A stretch of 64,000 nucleotides of DNA from Mesocentrotus franciscanus (lineage: Eukaryota; Echinodermata; Echinoidea; Camarodonta; Strongylocentrotidae): the NCBI GenBank assembly GCA_037976565.1, contig CP137682.1, positions 29,868,782 through 29,932,781 of the forward strand, in the 5' to 3' direction. A program made the position numbers and the translations under genes. The notes beneath the pieces are model-generated. The model searched no databases, was not told the origin of the DNA, and was given only the letters and a program-made list of their open reading frames with translations. This document shows, piece by piece, positions 58,337 to 60,068 of the stretch. Numbering within the stretch: position 1 is the first letter of the stretch; each line of letters begins with the position of its first letter.

Positions 58337-58957
58337 TTTGGGGGCGGTACTTTACATGTATTTTCATACAGCTATTTTTTGTTTGTTTTTGTGTATTATC
58401 TTTCGTGCCGCATACAGGCTGTATAGCTGACTTTACTAATGTTATTCAAACTTCTATGTAACACAAATGATGTGTTCTGCTGAAAATAGTTCGTTTAAAC
58501 TAGTTTGTTAAACATTTGTTTGCTTATTTGTTTTTATCTAACTTTGCATCCATTTATTTGGTAGTTGTTGTTTGTTTGTATTTTTTAGCATTCCGAAAAT
58601 AGTTCGTTTAAACTAGTTTGTTAAACATTTGTTTGCTTATTTGTTTTTACTTATCTTTGCATCCATTTATTTGGTTGTTGTTGTTTGTTTGTATTTTTTA
58701 GCATTCCTTTACATGAATTTACGTGTTATAATTTGTTTTATGCATTTACATATGTATTTGGTCGCTTATCTTTGTTTGCATACATCTGTTGTTTATATGT
58801 TTGTTTGTTTATCTAATTATTTGTATTTGTATCGCGCTACTCACATTTCCCATTTCTGGTAACCACTCTCGCCCATCCATCTGTTGCATAATATGCAATG
58901 TTTCCCTGTCCAGAGTAATAGCTACCAGATCTCCAACCTTCAAACCAACCTCTTTAC
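1..58957 (-). CDS. Mind bomb-like REP/ankyrin protein fused to a protein kinase (16 exons, both ends outside window)
   Basis: Sixteen exons on the minus strand splice into one open frame of about 890 residues: 58957-58845, 58104-57991, 56887-56780, 27871-27700, 25857-25682, 25176-25028, 23911-23755, 22283-22129, 19934-19805, 18784-18560, 6811-6636, 5007-4772, 2532-2355, 1815-1683, 888-775, 343-1. Each junction has GT/AG and matching phase; split codons give D, G, E, T, V and R. Domain order: REP1, REP2, about nine ankyrin repeats, acidic linker, kinase. REP repeats followed by this ankyrin block are, as known, diagnostic of mind bomb E3 ligases, cytoplasmic/endosomal proteins that ubiquitinate Notch ligands. 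Instead of C-terminal RING fingers the frame continues into a TKL-type kinase with P-loop, AVKK lysine, HLDIKPAN loop and DLG. Inferred role: an ankyrin/REP scaffold recruiting substrates to a kinase. The N-terminal MIB-ZZ-MIB part and the kinase C-terminus are not in the window. Confidence 0.9.
775..888 (-). CDS. Exon O: kinase catalytic loop (HLD variant)
   Basis: A 114-bp phase 0-0 exon (38 codons; acceptor caacttgcag, donor gtaagt). It encodes LDWAKKLKISREVLQAVTFM and HLDIKPANIL. The catalytic aspartate, lysine and asparagine of HRDxKxxN are all present, but the arginine before the aspartate is leucine, so this is a non-RD kinase with otherwise intact catalytic residues. Confidence 0.95.
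889..1682 (-). other. Intron O/N, no recognised element
   Basis: This 794-bp intron contains a C/T-rich stretch at 1320-1660 that on the plus strand reads as proline-rich noise. No splice-consistent exon, RNA gene or terminal inverted repeats were seen. Confidence 0.6.
1683..1815 (-). CDS. Exon N: kinase beta4-beta5, hinge
   Basis: A 133-bp exon (one base in completing AG|A Arg, phase 0 out; acceptor ctccattaag, donor gtaaat-type). It encodes SHPNIVQMMALG, the conserved HPNIV motif after helix C, and FLVMQFIEGPSL, the hinge region (QFIEG), ending DRDDVK. Typical of the middle of a Ser/Thr or TKL kinase domain. Confidence 0.94.
2355..2532 (-). CDS. Exon M: kinase N-lobe with glycine loop and catalytic lysine
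   Basis: A 178-bp exon (two bases in, two out; acceptor ctcattccag, donor gtgtcc). It encodes DLDMGRVVGKGQFGVVHQAS, containing the GxGxFGxV loop, then TPVAVKKI with the ATP-anchoring lysine, and DEIEKEVSIH with the likely helix C glutamate. The short spacing and WRGTPVAVKK style are typical of tyrosine-kinase-like kinases. Confidence 0.94.
2622..2769. mobile_element. Foldback element, copy 1
   Basis: The 148-bp unit begins gactgctatgag and ends attaaagcagtc. Arms of about 55 bases pair almost perfectly (gacatggctgtttctata with its complement; ggggacgttgcatcctg with its complement) around a GC-rich centre containing gaggcgagccgag. It lies in the intron between exons M and L. The asymmetric end motifs are shared with the copies at 3201 and 4524, but the arm sequence differs from copy 3 while remaining self-complementary. 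Confidence 0.8.
3201..3350. mobile_element. Foldback element, copy 2 (right arm partly deleted)
   Basis: Flanked by gatatatcgactgct and agcagtcgatatatc, this copy shares end motifs and most arm sequence with copy 1 (gctcaaggggacgttgca), but the right arm has lost part of the inner complement (tgtccccgcgagccag). Same orientation as copy 1. Confidence 0.78.
4524..4674. mobile_element. Foldback element, copy 3 (inverted, arms diverged in concert)
   Basis: Begins taatgactgctttaatatt and ends agcagtcatta, so it is inverted relative to copies 1 and 2. Its arms read ggcatagttgtttttg and ggggaggttacatcgtgcta, differing from copies 1-2 at many positions, yet both arms carry matching changes. The loop is ctcggcacgcctcgg. 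Confidence 0.8.
4772..5007 (-). CDS. Exon L: acidic, Ser/Asp/Lys-rich linker between ankyrin and kinase domains
   Basis: A 236-bp exon (one base in, one base out; acceptor ctttttcag, donor gtaaac). Its 78 complete codons read A-G-D then MSSWDDLGEDKDVKK, a polar stretch with IIVDNDDIV, and Ser/Lys/Gly-rich sequence ending KTGKPKIE. No cysteine pattern of a RING or other zinc finger is visible. Split codons on both sides (AC|A Thr, G|TC Val) tie it to K and M. It is the physical bridge of the fusion. Function unknown; probably flexible and a possible phosphorylation target. Confidence 0.85.
5008..6635 (-). other. Intron L/K, one short inverted-repeat element
   Basis: A 1.6 kb intron. Apart from the element at 5957-6121 no exon, RNA gene or recognisable transposon was identified. 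Confidence 0.6.
5957..6121. mobile_element. MITE with ~40-bp terminal inverted repeats
   Basis: The ends read tagggacttttagatttgca and the complementary aaactctaaaagtcccta, and the repeats continue inward through gtggactgccacg / cgtggcagtccac. The terminal TA (or flanking att) could be the target duplication. It is non-autonomous, with no coding capacity. Confidence 0.75.
6636..6811 (-). CDS. Exon K: last ankyrin repeat of the mind bomb type
   Basis: A 176-bp exon (phase 0 in, two bases out; acceptor ttctcccag, donor gtaagt). It contains SAAAALCYMVLNGGSIDLEN and CRTPLYYI, then a basic helix KKTLKKIAREK. This corresponds to the terminal mind bomb repeat, where an alanine-rich ACFLAxNGAD segment precedes GQSPLDL and LCKALAKCHKEK. 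In mind bomb proteins the RING region follows; here the next exon is a linker leading to a kinase. Confidence 0.92.
7180..7740. repeat. AT-rich array with aaaaatag words, ~205-bp period
   Basis: Dense aaaaatag / aaaatatat words dominate. A longer unit recurs: ggttatatgttttggaacgc appears at about 7337 and 7542, with similar sequence either side. A related array lies at 17050-17890, and both are bordered by aaaatgactgg(t/g)g. No coding capacity. Confidence 0.75.
8564..8712 (-). CDS. Orphan exon-like open frame in the J/K intron
   Basis: A 149-bp segment between a ttacatag acceptor and GAG before gtaagt encodes 49 uninterrupted codons (VLVDSGIKCADYKDVHMFFP onward, ending QTLWSSE). Codon order and splice sites look genuine. 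However, its phases (one base in, phase 0 out) would break the host frame if inserted between J and K, and no partner exon was found. It could be an exon of a decayed nested gene, a poison exon or a transposon fragment. Family not recognised. Confidence 0.35.
8795..8915. mobile_element. Tc1/pogo-like MITE, 121 bp
   Basis: Perfect 12-bp terminal inverted repeats cagtcaactctg...cagagttgactg, flanked by TA on both sides (8793-8794, 8916-8917). The repeats extend imperfectly inward (acttatgcaag / gcataag). TA duplication and CAGT ends are typical of the Tc1/mariner-pogo group. Confidence 0.85.
10325..12227. mobile_element. 1.9-kb palindromic DNA element with ggcccgtattctgaa ends
   Basis: Terminal inverted repeats ggcccgtattctgaagtcag and its complement, flanked by aaa on both sides. 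Several taaacctaggtttaa / taaacccgggtttaa palindromes lie just inside each end. The centre is a long inverted repeat: 11200-11428 pairs with 11577-11790 (for example gatgcagaataactagtcca). No transposase recognised; non-autonomous. The 3-bp duplication could indicate a Harbinger-type element, but this is unproven. Confidence 0.8.
12515..12945. mobile_element. Foldback element with ~170-bp arms
   Basis: Arms pair through tcatgatttaaaagt, tgtcaatttt, aaaaacaaagactta and ctttctcacgggattcacgg, around an ~85-bp loop at 12692-12778. Ends are approximate. No coding sequence. Confidence 0.72.
13415..13622 (+). mobile_element. tRNA-derived SINE, family 1 copy
   Basis: A tRNA-like head carries A box tagctcagttggtagagc and B box gggttcgaaacc, followed by a non-tRNA body (gtgccctttggtaaggcatt, tctggttgcttacttacaag, cttagcagtcaggtaaaa). 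A second, closely similar copy lies at 50110-50318. RNA polymerase III boxes look intact. Confidence 0.9.
13690..14064. promoter_or_regulatory. Candidate bidirectional promoter between two nested gene remnants
   Basis: The segment separates a minus-strand gene remnant (first exon found 13344-13275) from a plus-strand one (start 14065). It contains ctgcgcatgcgttg at 13709-13722, close to the palindromic NRF-1 site of many bidirectional promoters, and gcgcgcgcatgc near 13931. CpG density is higher than in the surrounding AT-rich intron. Inference only. Confidence 0.3.
14065..15348 (+). pseudogene. Nested plus-strand two-exon gene remnant
   Basis: Exon 1 (14065-14172) opens with ATG and encodes 36 residues, KDLNELADISNIPRKMKPEW then a basic KKSKAKERRNSAVVK, ending AAG before gtgagt. 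Exon 2 (from 15159, acceptor ccaaattcag) continues in phase with VNGQPLYAFIHHIAFEKQQS. A frameshift near 15225 moves the open frame to DIDDIFHAFYEDSNKERQDA and on to a TAG at 15346-15348; without the shift a TGA at 15234 ends it. Further broken frames may continue to about 15480. The family is not recognised. A Lys/Arg-Asn-Ser motif followed by a helical domain is reminiscent of transposon-associated proteins in invertebrates, but I cannot confirm this. Confidence 0.4.
15654..15829. mobile_element. Tc1/pogo-like MITE, second longer copy
   Basis: Ends match the 8795 element (left tttcaactcttcctaaat, right gacttaggcagagttaacta), with TA at both flanks. The interior shares gcataagtcgaa and ttctattgttttgaccttgca with the first copy. 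More diverged. Confidence 0.7.
15830..17049. other. J/K intron, unassigned stretch
   Basis: AT-rich. Open frames on both strands at 16700-17061 overlap each other and show no splice support, family motif or codon signal. Nothing else recognised. Confidence 0.5.
17050..17890. repeat. AT-rich array, ~86-bp tandem units
   Basis: Units of about 86 bp containing gttaagtgcaaaaaatagc and aggaaaatagtgaaaaact repeat from about 17330 to 17640, with two nearly identical neighbours. The flanks are degenerate aaaaatag words. Related to the array at 7180-7740. Confidence 0.8.
18560..18784 (-). CDS. Exon J: ankyrin repeats 7-9
   Basis: A 225-bp phase 0-0 exon (75 codons; acceptor gctcatggaag, donor gtatgt). 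It encodes GLDVNAKN, QGMTALHMAVGGG and the helix to QGADINLQ (repeat 8), then GDYSALHILAAGK (repeat 9) and a charged extension DIKDTPTLRK. The position of this long extension before the final repeat resembles the mind bomb ankyrin block. The intron to exon K is 11.7 kb. Confidence 0.93.
19148..19449. mobile_element. Foldback element built from C-run and G-run microrepeats
   Basis: The left half repeats ccccc(c)ggaaaattat-like words and the right half repeats gggggtaattg-like words, making a 300-bp inverted structure. Ends: taggacaattatcccctggg and the complementary ccaggggtaattgtacta. No coding potential. It lies between exons J and I. Confidence 0.75.
19805..19934 (-). CDS. Exon I: ankyrin repeats 6-7
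   Basis: A 130-bp exon (one base in, phase 0 out; acceptor cattttag, donor gtaatt). It finishes repeat 6 and contains TDDGHTILHLSALLNHVGVM (repeat 7). DDGxTxLHLxAL.NHV is also the sequence of this repeat in mind bomb proteins, one of the strongest family matches in the gene. Confidence 0.93.
20041..21336 (+). mobile_element. 5'-truncated CR1/Jockey-type LINE, C-terminal reverse transcriptase fragment
   Basis: The frame at 20093-20395 encodes LVLNADKTNVMLIG and KCLGVMIDEELRW, conserved blocks downstream of the RT catalytic box. The continuing frame at about 20413-20844 encodes LQKVQKRAARVVLG, the QTRFQFGRAVMMYK region and GIRVWNQLKSSVK. One frameshift sits at the poly-T run near 20385. The 3' end carries a ttgtaaat region and an aaataaataaataaa tail. 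The catalytic core and ORF1 are missing, so the copy is inactive. It lies in the I/H intron, opposite to the host gene. Confidence 0.88.
21337..22128. other. I/H intron remainder
   Basis: Apart from a direct repeat gtcaagataactagt at 21338-21365, no gene or element was recognised. Confidence 0.5.
22129..22283 (-). CDS. Exon H: ankyrin repeats 5-6
   Basis: A 155-bp exon (phase 0 in, two bases out; acceptor gatataag, donor gtaagt). It encodes KDTPLHDTMHQSG and the helix ending DVTLTN (repeat 5), then VGYTALQVAAVMNKP (repeat 6). The DTPLHD motif matches the equivalent mind bomb repeat. Joining to exon I gives a Glu codon (GA|A). Confidence 0.93.
22284..23437. other. H/G intron, unassigned part
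   Basis: AT-rich with C/T-rich patches. No exon, RNA or inverted-repeat element recognised here. Confidence 0.5.
23438..23680. mobile_element. Small inverted-repeat element
   Basis: The left end carries catgggaccgacagcccatg and the right end gggctgttgatctcatgggctgttggtcgcatg, which is complementary apart from a few mismatches. Open frames on both strands here are by-products of the palindrome. It lies in the intron beside exon G. Confidence 0.55.
23755..23911 (-). CDS. Exon G: ankyrin repeats 3-4
   Basis: A 157-bp exon (one base in, phase 0 out; acceptor ctaccacag, donor gtatgt). It encodes ITKYLIGKGADINRGN, closing repeat 3, then NNGQRAIHQAAFGKF and a second helix ending HGCDINVQ (repeat 4). 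The AIHQAAFG motif parallels AVHHAAFG at this position in mind bomb proteins, supporting orthologous repeat order. Confidence 0.94.
24395..24560 (-). mobile_element. tRNA-derived SINE, family 2, degenerate copy
   Basis: Read on the minus strand it contains the B-box-like agttcgagtcctgccgcagc and a body shared with the copy near 26.1 kb (plus-strand words ctaccgggtac, gagagtagaaaa, ggacatcagtgtgctgcggc). Confidence 0.65.
24665..24745. repeat. Degenerate CCCTAA-like short repeat
   Basis: Words such as cctaaccc, ccctaacctaa and aaccctaaccctaatg recur irregularly, resembling an interstitial telomere-type repeat. Short and degenerate. Confidence 0.4.
25028..25176 (-). CDS. Exon F: ankyrin repeats 1-3
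   Basis: A 149-bp exon (phase 0 in, two bases out; acceptor atattacag, donor gtaggt). It encodes a canonical ankyrin repeat, GGETALHSAAAHGHLEVV, then NDDGNTPLLYSVA opening repeat 3. Splicing to exon G completes a Gly codon (GG|T). Confidence 0.93.
25682..25857 (-). CDS. Exon E: acidic linker and start of ankyrin repeat 1
   Basis: A 176-bp exon (two bases in, phase 0 out) with acceptor cactgatccag and a weaker donor gtgatc. It encodes 58 residues: a polar segment with an acidic run (DSDSGEGDEESQ) and then LIKAARRGNVERVVQIL, the first ankyrin repeat, in the position of the mind bomb segment that opens its ankyrin block. The open frame continues into the intron, but the phase of exon F and the loss of homology support the donor chosen. 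Confidence 0.87.
26211..27326. mobile_element. Kolobok-like element with TTAA target, inserted in the SINE
   Basis: Inverted ends aggtactatgtccc(a)tttgc and its complement gcaaaagggacatagtatct, flanked by TTAA on the left and TTAT on the right (a decayed TTAA). TTAA targets are used by Kolobok and piggyBac groups. No transposase visible; the interior is interrupted by another element. Confidence 0.65.
26460..27049. mobile_element. hAT-like element, 590 bp, with internal tandem duplication
   Basis: Ends cagtggcggatctacggggg and the complementary gctagatccgcccctg, flanked by the exact duplication attac on both sides (26455-26459, 27050-27054). The interior holds two ~200-bp direct repeats (about 26610-26815 and 26818-27010) sharing agacgttatcatgcactgc and cacttacgggggttcaaaat. 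CAG/CTG ends suggest hAT, although a 5-bp duplication is short for that group. Confidence 0.75.
27700..27871 (-). CDS. Exon D: second half of REP2
   Basis: A 172-bp exon, phase 0 in and one base out (split codon G|AT, Asp), acceptor ctattttcag, donor gtgggt. It encodes LGMEGTVMSV, a basic strand, and MWTWHPCSLTPV, which is the WTFNPxxLTPV signature of mind bomb REP domains, followed by a polar linker (SSDDDKQ) leading to the ankyrin block. A decayed copy of its 5' half lies just upstream at about 27965-28048. Confidence 0.92.
27965..28048 (-). pseudogene. Decayed duplicate of exon D (REP2) with its acceptor region
   Basis: About 85 bp resembles exon D and its upstream intron: shared tctccaaaccaatcaatcg and cccttccattcctagacact, then aaaatagaaa. 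An internal deletion and substitutions break the frame (a TGA follows), but the acceptor AG survives as ctattttag. It lies about 95 bp upstream of exon D in transcript order. Confidence 0.75.
31746..32822. mobile_element. 1,077-bp element with ~135-bp near-perfect inverted ends and 9-bp target duplication
   Basis: The ends begin tagcctataatctaggcgga and mirror each other for about 135 bp (including aacgtctgatacggcgagac and gagtcgcgaagcggctcacc). The flanks are the exact 9-mer atgctgatg (31737-31745 and 32823-32831). Long inverted ends plus 9-bp duplication are typical of Mutator-like elements. It has inserted into the THAP coding segment and carries a helicase fragment. Confidence 0.85.
32082..32588 (-). 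pseudogene. N-terminal RecQ-like helicase fragment carried by the 31746-32822 element
   Basis: The 168-codon frame has Met at 32586-32588 or, more likely, an internal MAGSS. It encodes LSYAANKLGIPNGKFRELQE (RecQ motif 0, with the Phe-Arg-x-Leu-Gln core) and FVALPTGFGKSAIYQAIP (Walker A, GxGKS). After about residue 90 the similarity stops and the frame reads through unrelated sequence to a stop. DEAH box and later helicase motifs are absent, so it cannot be an active helicase. RecQ-like proteins with this FVALPTGFGKS signature are multicopy in several marine invertebrates. Confidence 0.75.
33110..35259. other. P-like element interior, unassigned
   Basis: AT-rich. A tctatctatc-type microsatellite lies at 34120-34200. 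Frames near 34505-34855 show no convincing domain. Confidence 0.4.
35260..35850. repeat. CTAG/AGATCT-rich block with a 76-bp perfect-centre palindrome
   Basis: The tetramer ctag and the word ctagatctag recur many times. Positions 35341-35416 form two 38-base arms with one mismatch and no loop, centred at 35378/35379 (arm core ctacttctagatagcggata). No coding capacity. Confidence 0.85.
35851..39334. other. P-like element interior, unassigned
   Basis: AT-rich. Short frames at 35992-36189, 36653-36904 and 38170-38427 have no recognised motif. A decayed transposase could hide here. Confidence 0.4.
39571..39733. mobile_element. 163-bp MITE or right end of the P-like element
   Basis: Ends ctggggggcatttcat and atgaaacgccccccag are inverted. 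The interior has inverted gtcggtgaaaa / accgactaatt repeats. It shares the ctgggg...tttcat end type with the left end of the 9.4 kb element. Confidence 0.65.
39911..40955. repeat. Second copy of the dispersed repeat, carrying a nested element
   Basis: Begins ttcgtcacggagacgaattaggtgatctgccgc and ends gcggccgatcacctaat, complementary ends, with 40047-40922 inserted inside. Related sequence continues to about 41200 (cgtacaagtagaaa, gtttcagctacaatat). Confidence 0.6.
40047..40922. mobile_element. 876-bp DNA element with ggggccgtattctgaa ends
   Basis: Inverted ends ggggccgtattctgaac and gttcagaataccgcccc, with subterminal acaacaatatt / ttgttgtatcttt repeats on both sides. The ends resemble those of the 10325-12227 element (cccgtattctgaa), suggesting one superfamily. 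No transposase visible. Confidence 0.78.
41549..42482. mobile_element. Outer element containing a nested GC-rich element
   Basis: Inverted ends tttgattttataaaatgggt and acccattttataaaacaaa. The interior from 41570 to 41820 has gtgcg / cgcac-rich sequence, and 41833-42440 is a separate insertion. Confidence 0.6.
41833..42440. mobile_element. GC-rich non-autonomous element with tcacatata ends
   Basis: Ends tcacatatacactccggggc and, complemented, tcacatataaaccgggcccc. The interior repeats gtacggg and cggcacc words on both strands, giving a GC content far above the surroundings. Frames within it are by-products of the GC-rich repeats. Confidence 0.75.
42476..42650. mobile_element. Foldback element with ~60-bp arms
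   Basis: The left arm acaaataatacacaggt ... gatgcagcgc pairs with gcgctgcatc ... acctgtgtattatttgt on the right. The centre is actcggctacgcctcgtg, the same ctcgg-cgcctcg loop theme as the elements at 2.6-4.7 kb. Confidence 0.75.
43127..43440 (+). mobile_element. Degenerate tRNA-derived SINE-like insertion in LINE A
   Basis: The body shares gtcgatgtgct, tgcccttttgtgaggcattt and cagatgcttaagcagtcacg-like order with SINE family 1 (13415, 50110), but the tRNA-like boxes are eroded. Endonuclease coding of element A is found on both sides. Confidence 0.5.
45314..47264 (+). mobile_element. 5'-truncated L2/CR1-like LINE (element B) nested in LINE A
   Basis: Coding begins abruptly after the RT core with DFRRSSHSHEPITIHG and YKYLGTIIDNKLNWN, then RLYFLRKLREF, LDRARKVAQRI and, after a frameshift near 45720, HPLHELFKFNRSGIRL. 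A stop near 45868 is followed by a 1.4 kb 3' UTR with two diverged copies of a ~210-bp segment (45895-46110, 46430-46650; both contain tgcatgcatg and ttttaggtgtgcatct-like words). The element ends in three tcttgaa repeats, as L2-type elements end in short tandem repeats. Element A's FADD box resumes right after. Confidence 0.85.
49028..49318. mobile_element. Long-TIR MITE, 291 bp
   Basis: Arms of about 100 bp pair through taatcaaattaaatgcacaa, ttgttacaaattatttcatt and cacctgttacgaat, with an inner ttgctaggtaggaca / tcctacctagcaa hairpin. No coding sequence. Confidence 0.78.
49319..50109. other. C/D intron stretch, nothing recognised
   Basis: AT-rich, with a short (ag)n run near 49760 and an aacaacaac run near 49995-50040. 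No gene or element seen. Confidence 0.5.
50110..50318 (+). mobile_element. tRNA-derived SINE, family 1 copy
   Basis: A box tgtctcaggtggtagagc, B box gggttcgaaacc, and the body gtgccctttggtaaggcatt ... cttagcagtcaggtaaaata. Closely matches the copy at 13415-13622 apart from scattered substitutions. Confidence 0.9.
51113..51615. mobile_element. Kolobok-like MITE, copy 1
   Basis: About 500 bp, nearly collinear in reverse with 59431-59935. The right end is ccaaaactttgcattacct followed by TTAA; the left end is truncated at taatacaaagttttgg. It contains an inner palindrome aaatttaccgggagcaccgg. Confidence 0.8.
51890..52080. repeat. CT-rich low-complexity tract
   Basis: Runs of tctctctc and tgtctccccctgtc; frames through it are Ser/Pro/Leu low-complexity and not genes. 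Confidence 0.9.
53114..54265. repeat. Inverted repeat pair of ~46 bp enclosing ~1.1 kb
   Basis: 53114-53159 (gactttgcgttttacaccct ggcctgga) is the complement of 54219-54265 with few differences. Both lie in GC-richer sequence. They may be inner inverted repeats of a DNA element, but outer ends were not found. Confidence 0.6.
53340..53645. repeat. Purine-rich minisatellite
   Basis: Repeats of gtcttagaaaacaaatatga followed by variable gagagag runs, about 45-60 bp apart. No coding potential. Confidence 0.8.
54300..55539. other. C/D intron stretch, nothing recognised
   Basis: GC-richer sequence to about 54420, then AT-rich, with a short ggtggtggtggt run near 55415. No splice-consistent exon or element seen. 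Confidence 0.45.
55540..56580. repeat. Third diverged copy of the dispersed repeat family
   Basis: Contains acgtacaagtagaaacccgt, ctcagctacaacataatt, an acgcacgcgtacgcg block and, at the end, acgctacgcggcagatcacttaat. The same order of blocks occurs at 40.9-41.2 kb and in the tandem units at 61.6-64 kb. Confidence 0.6.
56780..56887 (-). CDS. Exon C: first half of REP2
   Basis: A 108-bp phase 0-0 exon (36 codons) with acceptor ttttttttccag and donor gtcagt. It encodes GKGDRVQINKDL and ends in GWMDGMGK, the REP pattern of hydrophobic strand followed by GWxxxM. In the transcript the acceptor is preceded, within about 40 nt, by a 370-nt pyrimidine-rich stretch (GA-rich on the plus strand). Exon D is 28.9 kb downstream. 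Confidence 0.88.
56930..57290. repeat. GA/GT-rich microsatellite, pyrimidine tract upstream of exon C
   Basis: Repeated (ag)n and (tg)n with a ~65-bp higher-order unit (gagggtgtgggagagtgtgt). On the transcribed strand it is a ~360-nt CT/CA-rich tract ending about 40 nt before the exon C acceptor. Confidence 0.9.
57792..57945 (+). mobile_element. hAT-like element end, truncated
   Basis: Begins caggggcggatccaggattt, the same type of end as the 26460 element, immediately after gggttagggttag. No matching inverted right end in normal orientation was found, so only a fragment remains. Confidence 0.5.
57991..58104 (-). CDS. Exon B: second half of REP1
   Basis: A 114-bp phase 0-0 exon of 38 codons, preceded by cacccttccag and followed by gtatgg. 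It carries the REP pattern: YGEVAKVTGI, then an acidic hairpin, then FNFNPVVL, equivalent to the WTFNPxxL signature of mind bomb REP repeats (here F replaces W). The boundary with exon A falls at the same place and phase as the C/D boundary in REP2. Confidence 0.88.
58265..58330. repeat. (TA)n microsatellite
   Basis: About 65 bp of at/ta repeats followed by a T run, in the intron between exons A and B. Confidence 0.95.
58482..58707. repeat. Recent 113-bp tandem duplication
   Basis: Two adjacent units starting gaaaatagttcgtttaaact and ending ttttttagcattcc differ at only a few positions. It lies 138 bp downstream of exon A in transcript direction. Confidence 0.92.
58845..58957 (-). CDS. Exon A: first half of REP1
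   Basis: This 113-bp exon starts with two bases of a split codon after a ...ataacag acceptor and ends at GGAAAT before gtgagt (phase 0). It encodes 37 residues with the motif VGDLVAITLD, matching the start of a mind bomb REP repeat (KVGDxVxVxxD). The preceding exon must end with one codon base and lies beyond the window or was not recognised. The intron to exon B holds the (TA)n and 113-bp tandem repeats. Confidence 0.85.
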
Positions 58958-59430
58958 CTGTTATCAAAACAATCACATCAATGAAATTAAGAGGTTGGAC
59001 ATTATAAATAAATTGAATTTTTAAGTTGAGTGGCTTTGTCAAAAGAACATGACATGCATTTCAAGGTTGATATTGTCTTTTTTACCAAATAATCAAATCA
59101 AGTTAATTACTTCATAATAAATACAAAAATCGAAAGTCACTTCAAAAAATACAAACGCAATATGGTAATGATAACATCATAAAATACTTATTCAAAGAAG
59201 ATTTAAAATTTAGTACAGATGAAGATAAAGTAACTAACCACAATAATCCAGATACTGTCCACTAGTATTCAAGAGTATTCCATTCATTTAAGCATATTCA
59301 GGAATAGAGTTATAGTAAGCAGGCATAAAACAATGCCGCAAAATGAAATACCATTAAAAATTAGATTTAAAGAATAACATACATGTATGTTGTTGTGTGC
59401 ATGATAATAAATGGGCCTAGAAGAAGAACC

Positions 59431-59935
59431 TTAAAGGTAATGCAAAGTTTTGGGAAATTTTGAAATTGGATGGATAGTTATTCTTAACATTTTTTATATA
59501 TTTTGATGCCCCTGTGGATGTATTATAAGCACAAACAAATTAGCCCCTAAAACACTTCTGCTTTCGAGCAAATTGAATAATCAAAATTTACCGGTGCTCC
59601 CGGTAAATTTCAAATATTTCTAATAGTGCCTAAGGCCATCTCATGGTAGCTGCGATCATGAAAATCTCAGAATATGCAGTTCTGGTATATAATTTTCAAA
59701 CGGGAATAGCAAATCGGTCGATTGTAGTCAAGAAACATTGTTTTAAAGCTAAAGTAATATCAGCCTTGAGAGGGCGCTATAAAACATAAAGAGCTTATTA
59801 TTTACAATTTCATCACTTTAGATTCGATTTCAACCGCGAAAACGATCATTAAATATTGTAAAATCGCATATGCTTCCAATATGTTCATTTGAACCAAATT
59901 CATGACCCCATACCAAAACTTTGTAATACCTTTAA
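59431..59935. mobile_element. Kolobok-like MITE, copy 2
   Basis: TTAA at both ends, inverted ends aggtaatgcaaagttttggg and ccaaaactttgtaatacct, inner palindrome aatttaccggtgctcccgg. It is in the opposite orientation to the 51113-51615 copy. Exons A, B and C lie between the two. Confidence 0.85.
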
Positions 59936-60068
59936 CAGATATTTAAAAAATCTATCCCGACATTGGAATGAGTTATTACTTTTGCAAAGGATCTAATAAA
60001 CCACAGTGATAAGTTTTTCAAATGCAAGTATTTTTTTCCCAAAAGAAAGAAACGAATCATATGTAACA

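Noticed and set aside
58255..58461. Tyr/Ile-rich frame
   Set aside because: It is a translation of the (TA)n microsatellite.
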